Shown here in pieces: positions 1-18,598 of a stretch of 64,000 bases of DNA. Every line of letters begins with the position of its first letter. Position 1 is the first letter of the stretch. The stretch is taken from positions 1,038,678 to 1,102,677 of the forward strand of contig NC_066518.1 of assembly GCF_024679095.1 (NCBI RefSeq). The letters are read 5' to 3'. Under the pieces are notes generated by a model. That model was given only the letters and a program-made list of their open reading frames with translations, was not told the origin of the DNA and ran no database searches. The DNA is from Eriocheir sinensis. Taxonomy: Eukaryota; Arthropoda; Malacostraca; Decapoda; Varunidae. The translations under genes and the position numbers were made by a program.

Positions 1-77
1 AAATACTGCAAGTTCGAAAGTACCGACCGAAGACCCTTTATGGCTCCAGCGATTCATGGCTGTGACTTTGAAACAGA
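1..77 (+). other. possible 3' end of a host exon (weak)
   Basis: Frame 1 is open from the window edge through 25 codons (it begins K-Y-C-K-F-E-S and later reads H-G-C-D-F-E). It reaches a splice-donor-like sequence GA|GTGAGTATT, with the intron starting at position 78. Frame 2 is also open over this length, so openness alone is weak evidence. I do not recognise the protein. It could equally be chance open sequence. Confidence 0.18.
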
Positions 78-83
78 GTGAGT

Positions 84-253
84 ATTAATGACGCGGAAGA
101 ATTAATCAGCTGTCTTTTGTTCGAGGAATGAGGCAATTTACATTTTTTTATATTGATTGGCACAAGAATACGAGAGTACAAGGTTAAAGTTGACGAGAAA
201 TGATTAACTTAGAGAAAAGTAAAGGAGGTAAGGAGTTATGGTAGCGTAGCAAT

Positions 254-325
<72 letters not shown>

Positions 326-780
326 TGTGGGGAGAAAAGAAGAATGAATGAGAAGAAAGGAGCTTTAAAGGTGAGAGGGAACAGGAAAGAGAATGAGTTA
401 GGTAACGTTCGAGGAAGGAAAAAGAATCTGATGGAAGAAGTAAAGGCAATGAAGAAACATCTGTGACGTAAGAGAGGAAGGAAGATGGGAAGAAACGCTA
501 AAATATATTTCTCTTCGGTCAAAAGAACTTCGCCAACTCTTCCCTCCTTCAACAGTATATTGCCCTCTCCATCATTCCATTGTTGTTTACGGCTTTCACG
601 TTATTTTTTATTTTATTTACCACATTTTTCATTTTCCTTTGACGTTGTTGAAACATTTACCATTTTATCCATGATGCTGATGCTGATTAGGAGACGCCAT
701 GAGGATTAAAAACACAAAAATCAATATATATGTTTTATGGCCGGTTAGTAATTCGCAACACTCGCCTATCCTTGTAAGTC
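84..780. other. non-coding stretch with one GA array
   Basis: AT-rich to mixed sequence with no recognisable gene. Apart from the (GA)n array at 259-323 it is purine-rich up to about 480 and then pyrimidine/AT-rich. Reading frames here are products of low complexity. Confidence 0.6.
259..323. repeat. (GA)n microsatellite, about 32 units
   Basis: Perfect AG dinucleotides for 65 bases, bounded by AATAAGAA on the left and AACTGTGG on the right. Confidence 0.97.
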
Positions 781-784
781 TGCC

Positions 785-1100
785 ACGCGTCTCTTTCCTA
801 CGATGCTGCTGCCTCCCTCTCCCCCCCCAGCAGCCACTCCCTGCCGCACGATCCCTTCCTCCTCTCCCTCGCTATCTCCCTCCCTCCCCACCTCTAATCT
901 CCTCTCAACGCTTGGCTTCTCTCACCTCAGAAGCCATCCTTAGCCAGATCTTGCAAACCCCACTCCTCCTCCTCCTCCTCATCTTTCTCCCCCTCCTCCT
1001 CCTCCTCAACTTCGTGGTATTCCTCCTCATCCTCCTCTTCCTCAACTTTCTTTTCCTCCTCCTCCTCCTTATCCTCATCTTCCTCTTCCTCCTTCTGAAG
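785..1100. repeat. pyrimidine-rich tract with (CTC)n
   Basis: C/T-rich tract; from about 962 it is mainly CTC/CTT triplets interrupted by ATC and AAC. The strings of Leu or Arg read through it are low-complexity artefacts. Confidence 0.85.
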
Positions 1101-1229
1101 CTAAACGCGACTTCCAGGTTGCACAGTGGCTCCTGAGTGCTTTTACTTGCTATCTTATAATTATGTATCACGGTATCTTATCTATCTGTCTGTATATCTA
1201 TCTGCGAACTCACTCTCTCTCCCTCTCTC

Positions 1230-1285
1230 CCCCCACACACGCACGCACGCACACACACATATATACATACACACATACACACATC
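1230..1285. repeat. imperfect (CA)n with ACGC and ATAC variants
   Basis: Runs of ACACGC, CACACA, ATATAC and ACACAT make an interrupted AC-type microsatellite of about 55 bases. Confidence 0.85.
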
Positions 1286-1489
1286 CAGAGCACTCTACCC
1301 CCTTCGCCTTCCGCCCCTTCCCCCCTTTCTTCCTTCCCAGGCCGGTACACTACCTCCCCTCTCCTCTCTCCCTCTCCTCCCCACTCGCCCCCTTTGAGGT
1401 CATAACTACAGTCTTTATTGTGGGCGTCGGACAGTTATGAGTCGCCCGGAATGCTGAATTTTCACTCAAATTTCACGATTTTATGAGGC

Positions 1490-1850
1490 CATTAGCGTTC
1501 TTTAATGGGCGGGGTGAAGGAGACGGGAGGGGGAAGGATGGAAGGAGGTGAGAAGAGAGAGGAGGAGGAGGAGGAGGCAGGGAGGGAGAAGCGGAAACAG
1601 AGAGAAAGGGAGAGGAAGAGGCACGTTGAAAGCAGAGGAAAGGAAGAGCACTAGAAAAACAATGAGCGCCCCAAAAAAAGTTGAGAGAAAAACTGGACGG
1701 GGGAGGCGAACGAAATCGAGCTAGAAAAATACAGAGATAAAAAATGAACGCAAAACAAACTGCAGTAAGGAAACGGGAGAGAGCAGGAAGGAGATAGAAT
1801 TTTAGGAGAAAGGCAATGGAAGAAAAAGAAAAATAGACTAACAGCAGCAT
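1490..1850. other. purine-rich low-complexity stretch
   Basis: G/A-rich strand with GGAGGAGGA near 1560-1580 and irregular GAGA/GGAA runs afterwards. No gene is supported. Confidence 0.7.
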
Positions 1851-1910
1851 GCACCACGTAGAGGAGGGGAATAAAAATAAACGGTAAGAAACGGTAGTGA
1901 GAATGCGCCT

Positions 1911-2565
1911 TCCCCTGACCCTCTCAACCCCCAACCCACCTTCCCTGAGAGTGTGCGTTCTTGCTGCCAACACTCCCCACCTTTGCTCTTTCTCCCCTCA
2001 CCCCAACCATTCCCCACCTTCACCCCGCCACCCCCCCCTTCCATCCCTTCCTACCTTCCTTCTCCCCACCCCCAAGCCACCTTCCCTGAGTGTGCGTTCT
2101 TGCTGCCAACACTCCCCACCTTTGCTCTTTCTCCCCTCACCTCAACCATTCCCCACCTTCACCCCGTCATCCCCTTTATTCCCTCACCCCTCCCCTCCAC
2201 CCCTTCCTATACCTTCCCTTCCTCCCATCACTCCACACCCCAACTCCCTTTCCCTTCACCCCGTCATTCCCTATTCTACTCCCTCACCCCTCGCCTCCAT
2301 CACTCCCCATGTTCCCTCTCTGATCCCTCATCACTCCCCATCCTCACTACCTCTCCCATCACCCCAGCATCCCCCTCCTTCACCCCGCTATTCCCCATTC
2401 TTCTCCCTCACCCCTCGCCTCCATCGCCTTCCCTTCCTCCCATCACTCCTACCCTGGCCCATCATCACTCCCCATCCTCGCTATTCCTCCCACCCCTATC
2501 CCTCATTCTCCTCTCCGTCCGCCCCTCCCATCATCCTCCCTCACCTCTCGGCCCACTTTCCGTCC
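1911..2565. repeat. C/T-rich degenerate repeat with a 139-bp tandem duplication
   Basis: The block carrying GTGTGCGTTCTTGCTGCC at 1951 recurs at 2090, with about 95 bases well conserved around each copy, giving a 139-bp period. Downstream to about 2565 the tract continues as looser CCCTCACCCCTCG-type repeats of about 50-70 bases. The long Pro/Ser-rich frame through it is a consequence of composition. Confidence 0.85.
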
Positions 2566-3544
2566 TCACCATGCCTGGGTTAATGGCGCATAAAAATAAA
2601 CCTGAGTGGGTGATTCCAGCCAATATATGCCACCCCACTAACCTCATTACCTGGGTGACAAATAAACTCCCTGATATCGCTTTCCTACCCACTCGCACCT
2701 CAACCTCCTGCCACCCCCACCCACCCCCTGACGACCACCCTGCCTCGTGCATGCCTCTCATCCCCGAAGTAAGCGATAAATCGATAGATATGAAGAAGAA
2801 GAGGAGCGAAGTAATTTAGTCCAGAGTGCAGCCGATTTTCCATGCGCGGCACACTCGACTCATTTTTGCCGGAATCAGTGCAGAATAGTGTGGCCCCGAG
2901 TGTCCTGGAAGCCTCTGATGTCCCTTCGACGTGCTTGCAATTCGACTTCTTAACAGAGACAGACGCGGCATGAAACATTCACACGCAGCAGCAACAGCAC
3001 CATCACCATCATCATCATCACCGGCAGAAGCAGCAAGCCGAGGCAAAGGGCGGAGCATCAAAAGAAAACGCCAAAACAATTCCGAGACCAGCAATCCCCG
3101 ACACGCGAATTTTAGAAAGGCGAAAATTGTATTAACACGCTCAGCTCACTGGCCGATCAAAATGCGAAAATCTTTAATAACGGGAATTGAGCGCGCACGG
3201 TATTCTCGCCCGCCATCCGTTAAGCGCCCGCTCCTGCCACTGGGCCACAAATAAGCAAGCCGGAAATCGATGTAACCTTGAGCACTATCACCCGCAGCAG
3301 ACAGCACGGTTATGGGGACTTTGCGGCTATCTTGGGTGAGCGGAGGGCGGGGTATGCAAAGTGGTCGTGAGTCCTCTATGCAGATCGGACTTTCAAGCCT
3401 CCCTGACCTCTCTGAACCCCATGTGCACTTCACACTACTAGAATGTACTGCTTTTCCTATTATACTCACAGATCCTTTTGTCATTACCCTTGAAGATCCT
3501 ATTCATGAAACTCTACGTTCATGATTTATATATTTCATGAGAAT
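2566..3544. other. non-repetitive stretch, no gene recognised
   Basis: Mixed composition with moderate CpG around 3050-3260 and a short CAT/CAC run near 3000-3020. Open frames of about 90-110 codons exist on both strands but resemble nothing I recognise, and they overlap each other in competing frames. Confidence 0.5.
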
Positions 3545-4275
3545 CAACACTAGGTCTGCTGTGTGTTGCCGGGGCTGTCAGCGCTTGGTCTGCTGTGTTG
3601 CCGGGGCTGTCAACGCTTGGTCTGCTGTGTTGCCGGGGCTGTCAACACTTGGTCTGCTGTGTTGCCGGGGCTGTCAACACTTGGTCTGCTGTGTGTTGCC
3701 GGGGCTGTCAACACCTGGTCTGCGCTGTGTTGCCGGGGCTGTCAATACTTGGTCTGCGCTGTTTTGCTGTGGCTGTCAACACTTGGTCTGCTGTGTGTTG
3801 CCGGGGCTGTCAACGCTTGGTCTGCTGTGTGTTGCCGGGGCTGTCAACACTTGGTCTGCGCTGTGTTGCCGTGACTGTCAACACTCGGTCTGCTGTGTGT
3901 TGCCGGGGCCGCCTATACTTGGTCTGCGCTGTGGTGCTATGGCTGTCAACACTTACTCTGCGCTGTGTTGCCGGGGCTGTCAACACTTGTTTTACCGTGT
4001 GTTACCAGGCCGTCAGTACTTAGTCTGCTGTGTGTTGCCGGGGATGTCAACACTTGGTTTGCGCTGTGTTGCTGTGGCTGTCAACACTTACTCTGCGCTG
4101 TGTTGCCGGGGCTGTCGACACTTGTTTTGCCGTGTGTTACCAGGCCGTCAATACTTAGTCTGCTGTAAGTTGCCGGGGATGTCAACACTTGGTCTGCTGT
4201 GTTGCCAGGGATATTTAACACCTGTTCTGCCGTGTGTTACCCGCGCTGCCAACACTTGATCTGCCGTGTGTTGCG
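3545..4275 (+). repeat. 32/34-bp minisatellite, about 21 units, with a 135-bp higher-order repeat
   Basis: The unit core is TTGCCGGGGCTGTCAACACT followed by TGGTCTGCTGTG. Units are 32 or 34 bp, depending on a TGTG or TGTGTG linker. In the distal part four variant units form a block repeated with a 135-bp period (GGCTGTCAACACTTACTCTG at 3941 and 4076). The unit is not a multiple of three, so successive units shift frame, and all three forward frames stay open for 100-240 codons with the same Cys-rich motif. That is expected of the repeat and is not evidence of a gene. Confidence 0.95.
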
Positions 4276-6331
<2,056 letters not shown>

Positions 6332-6459
6332 TGTGTGAGAAACATTACCACGCTCTCATTTTGGCTCGCTTCTAATCTGGGCCAATCATTATAAGGGGAG
6401 CCAAGCAGCCGGCCGTCATTCCTCAGCCTCCTCCCTCTGATGGCTCAATTATGCTGGAG

Positions 6460-6752
6460 GAAGAGAGACGGGCAGGCAAGAGGAATGGAGGGGAGGGGAG
6501 GAGGAAGGGAAGGAAAGGGAGGTGAAGGTTTGGGGAAGGAGAAGGCGGGAGGAGAGGGTAAAGAGAGAAGCGAGGATGGATGCAGGGAAGGAGAAAGATA
6601 TGAAGGGAAAGGAAAGAGAGAAGAGGGAAAGGGCCACGAAGAGCCTCCCTCCCACTGCCCCAAGACGCAACCTCCTCCTGCAGGGAAGAGGCATAAACAG
6701 TGCAGCTTTAGGTAAATATTTCTCACTTCGGCACAGGAGAGGTGAGAAGACG

Positions 6753-6798
<46 letters not shown>

Positions 6799-6875
6799 AC
6801 AAACAAAGAATGAGGCAGACAGACAGAGACAGATAGACATAGACAGACAGGCAGACAGACACAGACAGACAGACA
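6460..6875. repeat. purine-rich tract ending in (GA)n and (GACA)n
   Basis: Irregular GGAAGG/GAGG sequence to about 6640, then a pure (AG)n array 6759-6793, a short (AAAC)n and a GACA/GACAGA series to 6875. The Arg/Glu and Ser/Leu-rich frames are low complexity. Confidence 0.85.
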
Positions 6876-6966
6876 GTAATTGGTGTTCGTGGAGGCAGGT
6901 GAACCTTCTCACGGCAAATTAGGAGGCGCCAAATAGTGTATAAATGCTGCTGTGTACTGACCTAAT

Positions 6967-6974
6967 TGTGTGTG

Positions 6975-7042
<68 letters not shown>
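6967..7042. repeat. (TG)n microsatellite
   Basis: TG for about 76 bases with two GAGTG interruptions near the left end. It forms an inverted pair with the (AC)n at 7087. Confidence 0.96.
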
Positions 7043-7044
<2 letters not shown>

Positions 7045-7085
7045 TGCGATCACGAATCCAGCATGTGCTCAGGACTGTGGTAAAT

Positions 7086-7086
<1 letters not shown>

Positions 7087-7145
<59 letters not shown>
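7087..7145. repeat. (AC)n microsatellite
   Basis: Perfect AC for about 58 bases, 44 bases downstream of the (TG)n array and complementary to it. Confidence 0.96.
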
Positions 7146-9837
<2,692 letters not shown>

Positions 9838-10049
9838 AAAAAGGATGTCAACCAGGAGAATTATTTTCCGAGACACAGCGCGTCCCCGTCAACCTTATTA
9901 GCCTGAGTTCACAAGGAGCGATGAAGGAGAAAGAAAACTAACGCGGGAAACAAGGGAAGGGGGGAAGAAAATAACTCTCGAAGCTTGCTGAATCGGGAAC
10001 CAGACGAAGATGAATGAAATAAAGGAGGAAAAGCGGAAGAGGAAAAGTT

Positions 10050-10350
10050 TTGCTTACGCCTCAGTGGTGAAATGATTATGCGTGGATAACTACGAATCCG
10101 CGGACCCTGGGTTCAAATCCCGTCCCGGGCAGTCGGCGTGCAGCTCACAAAGCCGTTTATTCGCCCTTCCCCTATGGTCGATAAATGGGTACTGGGGTAA
10201 ACTGTGGTAACCCGGATGTCACACTGGCCCTGTGTCCCGAGGTAATGCGGCCTAACCACAGAGTAATATACATATATATAACTCTGTGGGTCTAACCCAC
10301 AGCAGGCTTAAGGGCAATGCGACGGAGTTGAGCATCGCGGCAACGCGTAG
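10050..10350 (+). mobile_element. tRNA-derived SINE-like repeat
   Basis: The head carries Pol III internal-promoter-like boxes: an A-box-like CCTCAGTGGTGAAATG at about 10058-10073 and a B-box-like GGGTTCAAATCCC at 10109-10121, the spacing of a tRNA gene. A non-tRNA body follows (GTCGATAAATGGGTACTGGGG at about 10178, then CTCTGTGGGTCTAACCCACAG near 10282). The cloverleaf cannot be folded cleanly, so this is a SINE head, not a tRNA gene. The ends are approximate; no target-site duplication was identified. Confidence 0.6.
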
Positions 10351-10900
10351 CAATAGCGTATGCCCCCAAGTTTACTTGTAATTTACTTACTGGTGGGGAA
10401 AAAGCATTTTGCGAGACGAAAAAGAAGATATGTGATAAACAAAATACATAATCAAAGAAAATAGTGCTGAATGGTACAGAATGTATAATCAATTCAAATC
10501 GCATAACATTACTCTGACGGCCATGAAAATATCTATTGGATAATTTTGGACAGGAAGTAGGGAGAATATTCAAGATGTATACAGACACTCTGAGGAATAC
10601 AGAATTGTTAAGAGAACGAAAATGTGAAAAAGAAGAGTTTCTACTGGATGGTCTCCCTCGCCTTCTAGCATAATGAGGATCAAACAGCAGCCAGGTGCGC
10701 TCAGGTGAGCAGGAAATTAATTAACCAGATAATGTACTCATGATTAGTGCTCCCTTCTGACAAAGAACGACCTCCCTCTCCCTCCATGTTTCATTTCCTC
10801 CCAGACTTTCTATTTCTTTGTATTCGGGTCTTCCTCTTCTTCTTGCTCCCTCCCTTCACCTCCCTTCTTCGTCCCTCCCCAAGCCACACCCACTCTCCCC
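10351..10900. other. non-coding stretch
   Basis: Mixed AT-rich sequence to about 10740, then C/T-rich up to the 39-bp duplication. No gene recognised. Confidence 0.5.
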
Positions 10901-10978
10901 TTTAATCTCCTATAACGCGCGACCCACTCGTCCTCCTTTTTTAATCTCCTATAACGCGCGACCCACTCGTCCTCCTTT
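10901..10978. repeat. 39-bp tandem duplication
   Basis: TTTAATCTCCTATAACGCGC begins at 10901 and again at 10940, and each copy continues through GACCCACTCGTCCTCC. The two copies are identical over the period. Confidence 0.95.
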
Positions 10979-11241
10979 TTCACTGCCCGACAACGTTTGA
11001 AGTAAGAAAAATAGGAAACCAAATTTGTGTTCTAAGATCAAAGTAAGTGTAAAGGCAATCATTTATTTGCAGGTCAAAAAAATACATTTCCATTTTACAG
11101 AAAGTGTGATCTTAGCGCGTCCTCTGCGGAAGGGAACGAAAAACCAGACGACCAAGGGCCTCTGAGGAACCTGTCTTAATAATAATTGGGTCGGCAGGTG
11201 TGGGGAGAGACAGATACAGAGTAGATAGATGGAACTATGGA

Positions 11242-11242
<1 letters not shown>

Positions 11243-11301
<59 letters not shown>
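11243..11301. repeat. (AC)n microsatellite abutting a LINE 3' end
   Basis: Perfect AC for about 59 bases, ending about 20 bases from the stop codon of the antisense retrotransposon fragment that begins at 11302. Confidence 0.97.
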
Positions 11302-11303
<2 letters not shown>

Positions 11304-11610
11304 AAAAAACACTAACCGGCTAACTAATGGGGAGCATACGCTCGGGGTCGCGTCGCTTCACTCACTCGCCGTCCATACTCCCGGGGGTCCTCCCGAGCAA
11401 GCCCCCTTGCAGCTGATCTGTCCCTCCCAAGTCCCTCCAGGCAGGATCGGCTGACTTGCCCCAGCCATGAGTTACGAGGGCGTCCCCTTGGTCTCCACTC
11501 AGGGTTGTCTCCTACAGAAACAACCCTGTGAGCAGGATCGACCTCCAGGAGACGTGCCAGTCTTGGCCGGAATAAGGGACCAAAGTGGTGTGTTGCTCGC
11601 CGCAGCACAC
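11302..11610 (-). pseudogene. non-LTR retrotransposon 3' fragment (RT polyprotein C-terminus), copy A
   Basis: Read on the minus strand, this encodes the tail of a LINE polyprotein. It holds R-P-R-G-R-P-R-N-S-W-L, a motif typical of the region after the reverse transcriptase in RTE/Jockey-like elements, followed by L-A-R-E-D-P-R-E-Y and V-S-E-A-T-R-P-R-A-Y-A-P-H, then a stop near 11324. A related copy lies at 15150-15430. The conserved frame fades upstream of about 11610, so only the last 95 or so codons are present. The short 3' segment contains TTAGTTAG and runs directly into the (AC)n array. The clade is tentative. Confidence 0.72.
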
Positions 11611-12133
11611 GACTATGGCATCGCCCAACTTCCAGGACTTCCGTCTCCCAGCCTTACAGGGACGCCACACACGGCAAACATTTGTGAGGACTAAAGTTAA
11701 GAGCGCACCAACCCGTCCTCGGGGTTTGGCACGTCCAATGGAGAGAAGGATAGATCAGGAAGAAAGAAAGAAGGATACAGCTTGAGGTTGAGTGCACTGT
11801 ATAACTCATCGAATTAGGCCTGCCCCTACCTACACAAAGAATATATAGATATATAGACCCTACGCCTGCTAAGGGGTGGTTTGCCATTGACCCTTTAGAT
11901 AAAAAGTCAGCAGGAGGCTGCCTCAGCGCTTTTATAGACCTCGAGTTAATAGAGGTGGTAGTTATTTGTTCTCGTAGCCCTGCCATGTGTTGGACAGCTC
12001 TGCGAGAGGAGGAAGTTACCGTCACTTCTGATTTACGTTATTGATTTCGGAGCTGCAACATATCAGTCTATAGTAAAATTTAGAAGGCTCCATTTTGCCG
12101 ATGAAAATATCCAGTAATCGATAAACACTAATA
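11611..12133. other. non-coding stretch between two mobile elements
   Basis: Mixed sequence without recognisable coding or tandem structure, apart from a small TATAGATATATAGA run near 11840. Confidence 0.5.
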
Positions 12134-12381
12134 GTGTCTTCCATTTAGCGTAACCTGTTTCTGGGTCGTGATCTGTATAGTCCCTTTAAAGATAGAGTCC
12201 CGACAACCTAAGATTTAGACGCCATTATTGGTCCTGTTGTCACCACGAGAGCGTGTGATAGCGTTTGAAAAGCACGGCGAAAGCAGGCACAATAATGGCG
12301 TCCAAATCTTTGGTAGTCGGGACTCTATAAGGGACTCTACAGATCACGACCCAAAAACAGGTTACGCTAAATGGAAGACGC
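12134..12381. mobile_element. 248-bp MITE with about 92-97-bp terminal inverted repeats
   Basis: The left arm (12134-12230) and the reverse complement of the right arm (12290-12381) match almost throughout. Both read G(T/C)GTCTTCCATTTAGCGTAA, then CCTGTTT-TGGGTCGTGATCTGTA, and end at GACGCCATTATTG. The left arm has a 5-base insertion relative to the right. Only about 59 bases separate the arms, so one strand can form a long hairpin. A TA dinucleotide lies on each side, compatible with a Tc1/mariner-type TA target duplication but too short to prove it. No coding capacity. Confidence 0.88.
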
Positions 12382-12812
12382 TATAAATTATCTCTGTTGA
12401 CAATGGTAGATTTGCGAGTTGTATTTTTTGCGCCCCACATGTTTATCATGAAGGCAGCAGAGAAACAATCCAGATCATCATCAGAATTCTGAGAGAGACC
12501 TGACTAAGTTTACGGAGGGTGCGTTTATTTTCACTTCCAGAACAGAAATTGATTAATACGACCCAATGCTTTATTTGCAACCTAATTACACCCTTTGGAG
12601 AATTCAAAACGAGTAAATTGCAACACAAAGATACCTGGCCATTGAACGCTTCTCAGATAAACAAAGCAGATTTCATAGATAAATTCAGACTTTAGATGCC
12701 TCAATCAACACTGCGAGTCTCTAATTAGCAAATGCGTTTCATAGTAAATGAGTGAAAGATACAGACTTACAGACAGACAAACAGGCAGACAAAGACGGAA
12801 ACAACACCCCCC
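12382..12812. other. AT-rich non-coding stretch
   Basis: No repeat or coding feature recognised, except a short GACAGACAAACAGGCAGAC run at 12770-12790. Confidence 0.55.
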
Positions 12813-12935
12813 CACACACACACACACTACTATCATTACTGTTACTACTACTACTACTACTACTACTACTACAACTACTACTACTATTACCACTACCACT
12901 ACTACTACCACTATCACTAATGTTACAACTACCAC
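12813..12935. repeat. (CA)n followed by (TAC)n microsatellite
   Basis: A short CA run follows a C7 tract, then TAC/ACT triplets dominate to about 12935 with TATCAT and ACAACT interruptions. The triplet part gives strings of Thr/Leu/Val in the frames. Confidence 0.93.
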
Positions 12936-13370
12936 GTAAAGAGACATAACTGAGAACGGAAGGAAAGACAAAGACGTGTGGTAGTGAGTGCGTCGGGGCA
13001 GAGTAGTGGGAAGATATAGAGACTGAAGGGGAGTGGCGGGACGCGAGGGGGAGGGAGGGGAGTGAAAGGAACAGAAGAGAAAGGAGGAAGCGGTGTGTCC
13101 CGGATAATAAGGTGTTTGCTCGCCATTAAGACTGCCCCGGGGACACGCTTAACGCTGAATAAATGTTCCCTCCCGCTCTGAACGTTCTCCTCATATTTCG
13201 CTTCGCTCCTTTATCCCGGACCCCAATTATTATCTCCCCTTTCTTCCTCTTCCTCGTAATCTCCCTGTCATTCTCCTCTTCATCTTAGTCCACCTGTTTC
13301 TTCTAATTATCAACTCGCTTTGTTTCTCTTCCTCTTCCTTATCCCTTCATCCTCATCCTTGTCCTCGTCT
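12936..13370. other. G-rich then pyrimidine-rich non-coding stretch
   Basis: GGGAGGGAGGGGAG-type sequence around 13020-13090 is followed by TCTTCC-rich sequence that leads into the compound trinucleotide array. Confidence 0.6.
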
Positions 13371-15149
<1,779 letters not shown>

Positions 15150-15430
15150 TTAAAGCTAGGAAATAACTAACTAACTAACGCTGAACATACACCTGTGGCC
15201 GCGTCGCTTCACTCACTCGCCGCCTACACTCCCAATGGTCCCCCTTGCAAGCTCCCACGCAGCTACCCTATCCATCCCGCAGCTACAAGTTACGTGGGCG
15301 TCCCCTTGCCCTCCTCCACTCATGGTTGTCTCATACAGAAACAACCCTGTGAGCAACATCGACGTACGGGAGGCGTGCCACGTGTCCATATAGCCGGAGT
15401 TAGCGTTAACGGACAAAGCTGGTAACAGGC
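15150..15430 (-). pseudogene. non-LTR retrotransposon 3' fragment, copy B
   Basis: Same family and same antisense orientation as copy A. The minus-strand frame reads Y-G-H-V-A-R-L-P, then A-H-R-V-V-S-V, D-N-H-E-W-R-R-A-R-G-R-P-R-N and R-R-R-V-S-E-A-T-R-P-Q-V-Y. It is interrupted by three stops (after V-V-S-V, after P-R-N-L and after R-D-G), so it is dead. The 3' tail is a short (TTAG)n run (ACTAACTAACTAAC on the plus strand, about 15165-15180). It extends a little further into the polyprotein than copy A. Confidence 0.72.
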
Positions 15431-16487
15431 TTAGACTCAGTTTCATCGCGAAGTCGCTGGTTCGAGACGAATTCATCCCAGAGATACACCATAATCTTGC
15501 CAAGGCACTTATATTCACGTCAAGAAAAACTAATCAAGGATAATAAGGTGCGGTATTAAGATTAAATATCGTCAAAAATAAAGTTTGAATATACTTTTTT
15601 TATCAATGTCATTTCAATACATCATCTCATTTTACCCCGGTTTGCTGCTTTTTCCTGATATGAGGTTCATGATAATTATGAAATGGTGCGTGCCAGTTGG
15701 TGAACATGTCCTCCTATACCTCACTGCATGCCGAAATATAAGTCGTGGTCACATGAGCGTCTAAACTAAACCTCAACCACAATACTTCATTCAAAACTGA
15801 CATACATATCATGGGTGGATAGAGGGAAAATTCCAAGTAAATCTTAACAACAAAGACTTCATTCAAAACTGTCCCTTAAGACAGTTGTGCAAAGGTCCAG
15901 CTAAATTTTAATGACTTGCACTTCCTTCGCTACCGTTGTGTCCGTGAGGGTTCCTCTAGGTACAGGTCGCGTTCCAGCATTAGGCCGAAGAAGACAATGA
16001 TTTGTGTCACCATATCTTGACAAATAGACAGCTGCATACCAGACGGCTGAGGCCCACATCTCTTAGCATGGTCAGGAGGCTGGAACATGAGGTGAGGCAG
16101 GATCGCAATATGAAGTTTCAAGTCACTACAGTAGGTGATGGGCAGGTGAGCAACGGTCTGTCGGATTGCAAGCTTGCATCCATGCAAGGCCTAGCGAGGG
16201 ACTCAAAATGCACCATATATATGAATTTTAGAATAATTACTGATTGGTAAATAAACAGAGCAATATATTCACGTCAATCACCGATTGTTATTAGAAATAT
16301 GATCATTTGCGAATGAAACAAATTATTTCTGTCAGTGCACTGATATACTTCTTGTTTATTAGGACGTTACTCATTACTGATACAACGTCTTTATTTATTT
16401 TTTTGTTTTTTTCACTGATATTATAAAATAAGGAGTTCAGGGATGCACGAGTGTTGCTGATGCTTTACAGGCTTCTTCACCTACAAA
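15431..16487. other. AT-rich non-coding stretch with a degenerate 72-bp duplication
   Basis: CTTCATTCAAAACTG occurs at about 15785 and 15857 within two diverged copies of a roughly 72-bp block. A lone B-box-like TGGTTCGAGAC at 15459 has no matching A box. Confidence 0.5.

Positions 16488-16535
<48 letters not shown>
16488..16535. repeat. (AC)n microsatellite
   Basis: Perfect AC repeats for about 48 bases. Confidence 0.96.
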
Positions 16536-16538
<3 letters not shown>

Positions 16539-16747
16539 TATCATGTGATGTTATTGAATTGCTAACTGAGTCGAGTGCGTATTTCGTGAAACGTTACACA
16601 GCGATATCATCATTATCAGCAGCAGCAGCGTGGTGCTGTATGGGGCTCAATATTTCTTCTTTCACGACGCGCGAGGCAGACCGTGACGGAGGAGGAAAGA
16701 TAAGGGAGAGGACGGACTACTGGTTCCGCTCGATCAGCATAATTCTT

Positions 16748-18260
<1,513 letters not shown>

Positions 18261-18598
18261 CTCTTCCCTGAACCTTCATATATGCCTCCATCTCTCCCTC
18301 GAAAAGCTCAACCTCCATCTCTCCCCTGAACCTACATGCACCTCCACCTCCCCCTCGGAAAGCCCAAGCCCCACCTCCTCCATTAACCTCCATGCAACTC
18401 CACCTCTCCCTTGCAAAACCCAACCTCCACCTCTCCCCTGAACCTACATGCACCTCCACCTCCCCCTCGGAAAGCCCAAGGTCCACCTCTTCCATTAGCC
18501 TCCTTGCAACTCCACCTCTCCCTCGCATACACCAACCTCCATCTCCTCCCTGAACCTCCACGTATTTCCCACCTCTCCCCCTTGCACAGCCCAACCTA
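18261..18598. repeat. 56-bp minisatellite, 6 units
   Basis: Units begin CTCTCCCCTGAACC or the variants CTCTTCCATTAGCC and CTCCTCCATTAACC, and end near AAGCCCAAG/AACCCAACC. Units 2 and 4 are nearly identical, as are units 3 and 5, so a 112-bp dimer is the higher-order unit. Confidence 0.92.

Noticed and set aside
1897..2819. 228- and 288-codon Pro/Ser-rich frames
   Set aside because: Two long overlapping frames in a C/T-rich degenerate repeat; no domain, no exon structure.
3537..4259. 240-codon Cys/Leu-rich open frame
   Set aside because: Produced by the stop-free minisatellite; overlapping frames encode the same repeated peptide.
3545..4275. CRISPR-like repeat array
   Set aside because: Unit has no repeat/spacer split; whole units are similar, and the genome is eukaryotic.
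15425..15480. Another tRNA-derived head (TGGTTCGAGAC)
   Set aside because: B-box-like word only; no A box at the right spacing.
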